A stretch of DNA of 64,000 nt from Ceratobasidium sp. AG-K (lineage: Eukaryota > Basidiomycota > Agaricomycetes > Cantharellales > Ceratobasidiaceae): contig JAWNGF010000003.1 of NCBI GenBank assembly GCA_037039685.1, positions 4,190,571 to 4,254,570 on the forward strand, read 5' to 3'. Made by a program: the position numbers and the translations under genes. This document shows positions 57,063-64,000 of this stretch, one piece after another. The first letter of the stretch is position 1, and each line of letters begins with the position of its first letter. The notes under the pieces are model-generated. The model was not told the DNA's origin, did not search any database, and was given only the letters and a program-made list of their open reading frames with translations.

Positions 57063-60000
57063 TTACTGCGAGAAATAATCATGCCAGCGACTTCCGTTCA
57101 AAACGTTGCTGTAGTCAATGCGAATAGCGCCGTTTGGCCCGATTACCCATGGGTTGTACGGCATTGGCAGGTAAGGGACGAGGTCCTGTGGAACCCAGAG
57201 GAGAAGCCGAGAATCGGAGCCTATCACCCATCCATTCTCTGCGAGGTACCATGTGTATGCTGAATTTAGATTTAGCGGGGAAAACGTTTGGATTAGCTAA
57301 AGACACCCACCAGGAGAGGTCGTGCTATCATGCGGACTCCAAATGCGTCCGCTGTTATTGCCTGGTTCGGAGATGGTACGTGTACTGTCGGGTGAGAACC
57401 CAACCGAGTTGACAATACTGGTATGACCCTCGAGAGGCGCGCCAATCGGACTGCCATCCTGAGCGTTCCACATCCGGATGGCCTTGTCAAAAGAGCCAGA
57501 GACGATGCGTGTGCCGTCGGGTGAGAACCCAACCGACCTGACATAACTGGTGTGACCCTGGAGAAGCGCGCCAATCGCACTGGCATCCTGAGCGTTCCAC
57601 ATCCGGATGGTGTTGTCATAAGAGCCAGAGACGATGCGTGTGCCGTCGGGTGAGAACCCAACCGAGCTGACAGAACTGGTATGACCCTCGAGAGGTGCGC
57701 CAATCTGACTGCCATTCTGAGCGTTCCACATCCGGATGGTGTTGTCATTTGAGCCAGAGACGATGCATGTGCCGTCGGGTGAGAACCCAACCGAGCTGAC
57801 ATAACTGGTATGACCCTCGAGAGGCGCGCCAATCGCACTGCCATCCTGAGCGTTCCACATCCGGATGGTGTTGTCAAAAGAGCCAGAGACGATGCGTGTG
57901 CCGTCGGGTGAGAACCCAACCGAGCTGACATAACTGGTATGACCCTCGAGAGGCGTGCCAATCGGGCTGCCATCCTGAGCGTTCCACATCCGGATGGTCT
58001 TGTCCCTTGAGCCAGGGACGATGCGTGTGCCGTCGGGTGAGAACCCAACCGAGTTGACATAACTGGTATGACCCTCGAGAGGCGCGCCAATCGCACTGCC
58101 ATCCTGAGCGTTCCACATCCGGATGGTCTTGTCAGAAGAGCCAGAGACGATGCGTGTGCCGTCGGGTGAGAACCCAACCGAGTTGACCCAGTTGGTATGA
58201 CCCTCGAGAGGCGCGCCAATCGCACTGCCATCCTGAGCGTTCCACATCCGGATGGTCTTGTCAATTGAGCCAGAGACGATGCGTGTGCCGTCGGGTGAGA
58301 ACCCAACCGAGCTGACATAACTGGTATGACCCTCGAGAGGCGCGCCAATCAGACTGCCATCCTGAGTGTTCCACATGCGGATGGTGTTGTCATGCGAGCC
58401 AGAGACGATGCGTGTGCCGTCGGGTGAGAACCCAACCGAGCTGACATAACTGGTATGACCCTCGAGAGGCGCGCCAATCGCACTGCCATCCTGAGCGTTC
58501 CACATCCGGATGGTCTTGTCAGAAGAGCCAGAGACGATGCGTGTGCCGTCGGGTGAGAACCCAACCGAGCTGACCCAGCTGGTATGACCCTCGAGAGAAG
58601 CACCGATCAGGGTACCGTCATGTGCATCTTTGATCATAATCCTGCCGTTGCTGCACCCGACTGCGATCCGAGTGCCATCATGGGAGCACGCAACAGACAA
58701 CACAGCCGAGTCAACCCTCCAACTTGCAAGTACAGTCTGAAATCTCGACGCTATACCTGGTCCTTCCACCTTGATCGCCCCACGTATTTTATGCCAGTAG
58801 TGCTTGTACACGACGCTGGAATGCTGACAGAACGGTAGCGCTGATATGTAGATGTGTGGAGTGGATCGGGCAATGGCATTCGCTGCAAAGCTCGTCACAA
58901 AGTTCCGAGCGTCCTCTGCCTCTTTAACAAGCTCAGAGTCCGTGTGTTTGGCCTATACATACAACTCTGAGTAAGGTACGCGTCAAACCCGACCATCGTC
59001 TTTGCTTACCATGATCCATAGCTTCGCGGTTAGCATCACTCGTACACCTAGCCCCATCCAGTGCTTCAGATTCATCACCTCCATCCAGAATAGCAGATGT
59101 TCAGACAGGAACTGGGCTAGTAAGGCACGCAATTCGTCCGAAACCTTGGTCCGCTGCAGGTGGTCGGCCCAGTAGCGACAAGCATATGCAAGTGTTGGCG
59201 TGATTAACTCATTCACGCAGCTTTCGAGCCCAGGTACCTCTTCGTCGGGTACGTACGGAGATTCGAGTCCACAGATGTTGAATCGCAGTTGCTCTTGCAT
59301 CAGTCCGAAGCATCGTCGTGTGAGTAGTCCATCATGCTGCTCCGGATTGCAGTAGAAGTCCGACGAACGGGATGGGTTGAGCATGTAGTCGGGAAACGAT
59401 GCGTGCAACGTCGACACGACATTGTGATCCTCTGAGATGTAAAGCACCGACCGGAGCGGCTCGAGGGCTTCAAGTACCTTCTTCGAGTCATCGATTCTTG
59501 TCATCGCGGCAAGAGTACGCACGCTGATTGGCTCGCGAGCGCATACAGCTGTCCGAAGCACGAGTTCCATCCTTTCCTCTTCGTCATGTTCCAGTACATC
59601 CCTGTTGAATGCTGCTGACAAAATCGTGGTGTACAACTCGTCGATCTCGGTATGCACCCTTTTTGACACGAACTTCATTGACAGTATCCGCGTCAATCGT
59701 TCTTCCATGTTCCCCGCTCGAATATACCGTGCTGCCGTCGCCGCATAGATGAATAAACTGCCAGACTGCTTGGCCAGCTGCTTTAGTTGAGAAGGCGCAA
59801 TAGATGGCAGCTCCTCACGCAGATACAGTTCGATGTCTGCTTGTACGTCCGATTGTTTAACGGCGTGAAGTTCGTACACGGAGCGAACACTCTCGGACTG
59901 CTGCTGGATTTTGCTTCGTATGATCGGCTCGGGTCGACTCGTAACAAAAAATCGTAGAGGTAGGTTTGACGCCTCCCGGAGCAGCATATCCAGAACTAGC

Positions 60001-61485
60001 TTCACTCCATTGCTAGCCGTGCATTCGTCAAGAGCATCGATCACGACGACGAGTCCACTTGGGATCATATTCTTGGCGACCAGGAGCGGCTGCTTTAGGA
60101 TTCGCTCAAACTGATTCGAAATGGAGCTCGAGAGAATGTCCGAATCATCACGAAGTACACGACACAGGGCATGTAGGAATGGCGCACAGTGGCGGGCAAG
60201 CTGGTACGCGATGCTGGGTATCATACGGGCCACATCCTTGCAATCGGCTGTTGTGCGTGTACAGAAGAAGCTCGCAGCTAGCTGCTTGTTCTTTTCGAGT
60301 TCTCGAGCAAGGGTATATGCGATAGTGGTCTTGCCGGTGCCGGCCATCCCGTTCATCCAGCAAACATTGGGGCTATCGGGGTCAACCAACCAGGTACGAA
60401 TGTCGGACAGAACGCCGGTGCGAGTGTTTTCAGTGCAGGCTCGTCGGTTGATATCCATTGCCAAGCCTGAATCGTAGGCCGCCAGTTTTGCGGGATTGAG
60501 GTCCTTGAGCTGATTTTTCTGTCAAGTTCAGTCCGTGAGTCTCTAGGTGAGCTGCAAATTGTGTTTGTGACTTGCCTGTTGTTCGGTTACGTTCCCAAGG
60601 CCTGCGTCAAGCTGAAAAGGTCACCATAAGCTATCTTTCCGATCCCATGCTGATCAAGGCGAGATTACCTGTAACTGCCGACACAGGACTTGGATAAGAC
60701 GATCACATGTCGAAAGCGCTTCTGTAAGGTGTTCTGCCTTCAGAAAGTATCTACCTAGGTTGCTGTTTTGTTCTTTGGCGATGACGTTGACTTGTTCTTG
60801 GATTGATCTAGATAACCTGAGGCTCTGTCGATCCAAAGGTAATTCCTTTACCACTCACTGGATAATCTTCACGATGGAATCCATGTTCGGAAGCGTATTG
60901 GCGCCTTGCAAATGTCGGTCTAGCGTCTCGCTCATCATCTTCAGTTCGAGCGCCAGTGTTTCGCACTCTTTTTGGTTCCTTGTGGACTCCTATTCAGTAG
61001 ACATGATCAGAGTGTGATACTCCGAGTTAAGTCGGTATTACCTCGAACATATCGAAACCTGATAGCAATTGGCCGATTACTGTTTGTAGCGGCGGGAAGA
61101 GTGCAGAGCTGGCGTGCAAGGTCCGAAGCGCAGAATGGAGTCCATTCCATGAGCTTGCTTCGTTTTCAGTTGACCCAAGGTCCTGGAGCACTGCAGGAAT
61201 ATGCAAGGACGGCGTTCGCGAGGTAGACAACGGAAGTGGAAGTCCTGTGGTAGAGGGAGCTGGGGATGAGGGCGCTGGGTCCGCCAGCCTACGTGAACTC
61301 GACGACGGCAAAGGTGCATGCGGGTGAGCTCCCGGGGGGGCAGAAGAAGGAGGGGAAAGTAGGACTGATGGTGGGTTTGGGGTGGAGGGCCGGGAAGGGG
61401 GTGCTGATGACGATGGTGATCTGAATGCTTTTTTTAAGAAACGAGTTGCACGGGTGCGAAGGCCTTTGGGCTTTGGTTCAGACAT
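57063..61485 (-). CDS. NLR-D: NACHT-WD40 STAND protein, 11 repeats
   Basis: Minus strand, ATG at 61485 (MSEPKPKGLRTRATRFLKKA), stop TAA at 57063-57065. The exon plan is the same as NLR-C, including a GC-AG intron (CAG/GCAAGT at about 60570). Ser/Pro-rich N-terminus, helical segment (LHSALRTLHASSALFPPLQT), coiled coils (NSNLGRYFLKAEHLTEALST), NACHT with GMAGTGKTT and VVVIDALDECTA, and FNICGLESPYVPDEEVPG. The WD40 exon (about 58950-57320) has eleven repeats; the first and last are degenerate and the middle nine nearly identical. The C-terminal module exon is LLLWVPQDLVPYLPMPYNPW ... RIDYSN. No stop or frame break was found. Role inferred as for NLR-C. Confidence 0.87.
57410..58590 (-). repeat. 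NLR-D WD40 array, nine near-identical 129-bp units
   Basis: Units read HTS.V.SVGFSPDGTRIVSG then S.D(K/N)TIRMWN. Outside a few codons they are almost identical in DNA. The residue after SGS is S, H, I, S, R, F, N, Y, F in nine successive units (one unit has PGS), followed by D and K or N. The residue before V in the HTS.V motif is W, Y or S, and NW occurs once. Confidence 0.92.
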
Positions 61486-61977
61486 CCTAGCAACGAGTGG
61501 TGGTAGAGGGTGTCAAGTTGTCAATGTGCTTTGAATGCCATAACGGGACGATGGGCACATGCGCCGAACACGAGGATCCAGAGGGAAACGTGTAGATAAG
61601 ATAAGATTTACCGGATACGGTAATGGCATTGTGTTTATTCATGTTACACAACCATACATACAGGCCATTCCTATTAACCATAGATAGAACGGGTCCCAAG
61701 AGGAGTGCAGATGCTCAATAGCCGTGAGCCCAAGTAGATGTGGAATTTTGGAGGCCTTATTTATGAGTCCCTGAAATTATGTCAATTATAGTAAACGTCA
61801 GCGGGAGCGCGGGGCTCGGCGCTTGTGAGAAGAGTGGACCACACGGGTCGCGACCACCTGCTCGCTGGCACTCCACGCCGCTCACAATCTACTCGACGTC
61901 GACTGGATCCCACATCAGGGTACTACTCGCATAACCTTACCGATAACAATTTTTGTACACCTCCACAGTCACCACCA
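61486..61977. promoter_or_regulatory. Divergent promoter, copy 2 (NLR-D / zinc transporter)
   Basis: It lies between the NLR-D start (61485) and the transporter start (61978). The last 190 bases are closely conserved with 53810-54004, including the sequence around the ATG (CACAGTCACCACCATG). Confidence 0.6.
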
Positions 61978-64000
61978 TGCACCGACGAAAAACGAGCAAG
62001 GAGGATGCCGAGGACGAAGCAGTCGAACAAGAGCCTGTAGGTCCCCTACAGCGAGACAGTGTGCCTCCGAACAGCCCCACCCCACGACCCAATGGATATC
62101 CGAATCCTCGACTTCCTCCATCTCCGTCGCGTAGTCATGGCATACGTGCTCCGTCGCTGGGTGCTCCGCCCAGCGCTCCATCGTCCAGACAGACATTCGG
62201 ATTGGCTCCTCCACCTATGAACAGACATTCACGTGCTCCGTCGGTCTACGAGCCGCTTTATGGCAACCCACCAAGTGCTCCGCCTACAAAACAAACATTT
62301 AGCCCGACGTCACCGACAGCTCCTCCCCCAGCCTCGCCATGGAGAACAGCGTTCCCACCTCCCTCTCCGTCGACTGGGTCGTCTGGAGTGAGCCCACAGA
62401 CCGCTACATCTGGTCGACGTGGACACGGTCGAGTACATTCTCGGAATTTGTCCGTGTACTTTCCGAGGCCTGGCCAAGCGCCGGCTGGCGGTGTCGAGTC
62501 GATTGCCGAGGACGCAGACGGGCAGGAGATCGAGTTTGGCAATGGACGTTCTGATGCGCCGATTCAGCTTATCCCAGCCCCGGCGGGTTCACAAAAAGCA
62601 TTTGGGGACTTTAAATTTGGTGGGCTGCCAATGGGTGACGCACCCAGCGTGAGCGAGGGTGGGAAACGACGAGGGTGGGTTTTGGTGTACGATCTGATTT
62701 TCAAGCTAATTACTATGAGCAGACACCACCACAAACACTCCCTCTCGCACAACTTTTTCTCATTCATGGAGCCCGGGGGAAACGCCAAATCCAACGCATT
62801 CCCAAACCTAAAATCACCCATCCCAGAATCCCCATGGGCCCCACTCACACCGTTCCCCGCATCCGCAACTTATCCAAGCACAGCTTCCACCCTCGCTCCG
62901 GGCGTCTCACTCACACCCGACCCACCCCGACGCGACCATTCCCCTCTCCACGCACCTCGCGGCGGATCCTATGCGTATTTCCAGGACCTTCCGCCCGGCT
63001 CGAAACGCGCCCTCATGTTTGGTCTAATCGAGTTTATTGTGGGTGGAATGGTTTGGGTCGCTGGACAGCGTCGAGGTAGTTTGGCCTGCGCGGGGTTGGG
63101 ATATTGGGTCGTGTTTGATGCGATGGGAGTCGGGATGGGTGTCGTCGGACGGGAAATTGGGAATGGCGTCGTTGGCGAGACTGTCGCACGACCATACGGG
63201 TACGTACTCCAAGTCGGTTCCGAACGCGGGGTTAACGAGTGATAGGTCTGTCCGATTGGAGACGACACTCATGTTTGGTCAAGCGGTGTATCTAATGTTT
63301 GCCGCTGTGTACACGTGTAAAGAGACGGTTGAGCACTTGTTGCTCGCCGCTGGGTCCTCGCACCATCATCATTCTGGGGACGAGGAGGCGTATACGCCTG
63401 ACGGGTGCGTCGAACCCTGAATTCATTTGTGGCGTACTAATGGCAATGGTAGATTGTTATTCCCAAACGTGTTATTAGTGCTCTCGGCGCTATGCATGCT
63501 CTTTACTGCTTTCATGCTCGGGACGCATGAGCGACTATTATCTGGTACGCTCCCGATGTTTCGCCCCGGTCAGCACCTAACATTTGACTAGCAACAATAA
63601 ACGACGTACCCACACTCTCTTCCATATCTCAACACTTTCGTTCATCTTCCTCCAGTAAACCATCTCGTTCTCACTCGTCTCAATACAACTCGCAACCCAA
63701 ACTCGTCCGGGTTCTCGATAACCCGTTTTGTATCACCCCGGTCGTGTTTGCTGTGACCTTGCTTGGGGTGTCTACTTTTATTCCTTCGTAAGTTCGTCCC
63801 TCTGGTAATTGTGGAGATTTTAACAAGTTGGGCAGGACGGAACACCGTTCGCTGGATTTAGCGCTAGCAGGCGTTGAGACGCTCGTTACGTGGGCGATTG
63901 CGTATCCGACTGCCGTGTCGTTGGGCAAGGTCTTGTTGCAGACTGCGCCCGAGGTGGGGATGGAGGGTGTGCAGAGGGTCGTGCGAGAGGTTAGTGTGAT
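61978..64000 (+). CDS. CDF-type zinc transporter, Zrg17/Msc2-like (3' end outside window)
   Basis: ATG at 61978 (MHRRKTSKEDAEDEAVEQEP). The long Pro/Ser-rich cytosolic N-terminus is followed by a His-rich motif GHHHKHSLSHNFFSFMEPG, made by splicing out the intron from about 62675 to 62720. Hydrophobic helices follow (MFGLIEFIVGGMVWVAG; LACAGLGYWVVFDAMGVGM; TLMFGQAVYLMFAAVYTC; NVLLVLSALCMLFTAFML; CITPVVFAVTLLGVSTFIP), with a second His cluster SSHHHHSGDEE. Introns at about 63200-63245, 63415-63452, 63545-63590 and 63788-63834 keep the frame. This fits cation-diffusion-facilitator proteins of the Zrg17/Msc2 branch, which load zinc into the ER. The subfamily call is tentative. Confidence 0.7.

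Noticed and set aside
57293..58348. A 351-codon frame overlapping the NLR-D array on the same strand, and similar long frames over NLR-C and NLR-A
   Set aside because: They are open only because each repeat unit lacks stops in that frame, and their periodic low-complexity product is a by-product of the WD40 array.
1..64000. CRISPR arrays, bacterial operons or ribosome-binding sites
   Set aside because: Spliced eukaryotic genes and LTR elements show this is fungal nuclear DNA. The only regular short-period repeats are WD40 codon repeats and the ATG1 linker.

Overview
This window is nuclear DNA of a filamentous basidiomycete. The evidence is short introns of about 50 bp (several with GC-AG ends), a fungal ATG1 kinase, fungal purine-cytosine permeases, a JIP5/MCM4 divergent pair and large NACHT-WD40 (NLR/STAND) genes. 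The style of the NLR genes and LTR elements suggests an agaricomycete, perhaps a Rhizoctonia/Ceratobasidium relative; that placement is inference.

Bases 1-16,250 are transposon-rich and decayed. Two complete chromovirus-type LTR retrotransposons are bounded by perfect 5-bp target duplications: element 1 (308-7253, minus, CCTTT) and element 2 (7799-15000, plus, ATTGA). Element 2 sits inside the second NPA-box exon of a minus-strand aquaglyceroporin gene, whose remains lie on both sides (7502-7798 and 15001-16235). Both elements have a 12-nt primer-binding site that matches their own predicted RNA 5' end, as in Tf1/sushi self-priming. Most breaks in this block are TGA codons where Arg (CGA) or Trp (TGG) is expected, which points to cytosine deamination or RIP-like decay.

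Bases 16,900-43,400 hold mainly intact genes: NLR-A (+), two Ser/Pro-rich proteins of unknown function (-), two tandem purine-cytosine permeases (-), JIP5 (-) divergent from MCM4 (+), a decayed NLR fragment (-) and a secreted berberine-bridge-type FAD oxidase (+).

Bases 43,400-64,000 are a tandem segmental duplication. The ancestral order was ATG1 (+), NLR (-), CDF zinc transporter of Zrg17/Msc2 type (+). The window now reads ATG1 full, NLR-C, 5' end of the transporter fused to 3' part of ATG1, NLR-D, transporter full (running off the end). The breakpoint lies near 54,255-54,275. NLR-C and NLR-D share a predicted N-terminal helical bundle, a NACHT ATPase, a WD40 array and a short C-terminal module. 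Their WD40 arrays differ in size (14 versus 11 repeats), and variation is concentrated at a few positions per repeat, as in HET-D/HET-E recognition genes. The most interesting theme is this duplicating, repeat-shuffling NLR locus together with the self-priming retroelements.
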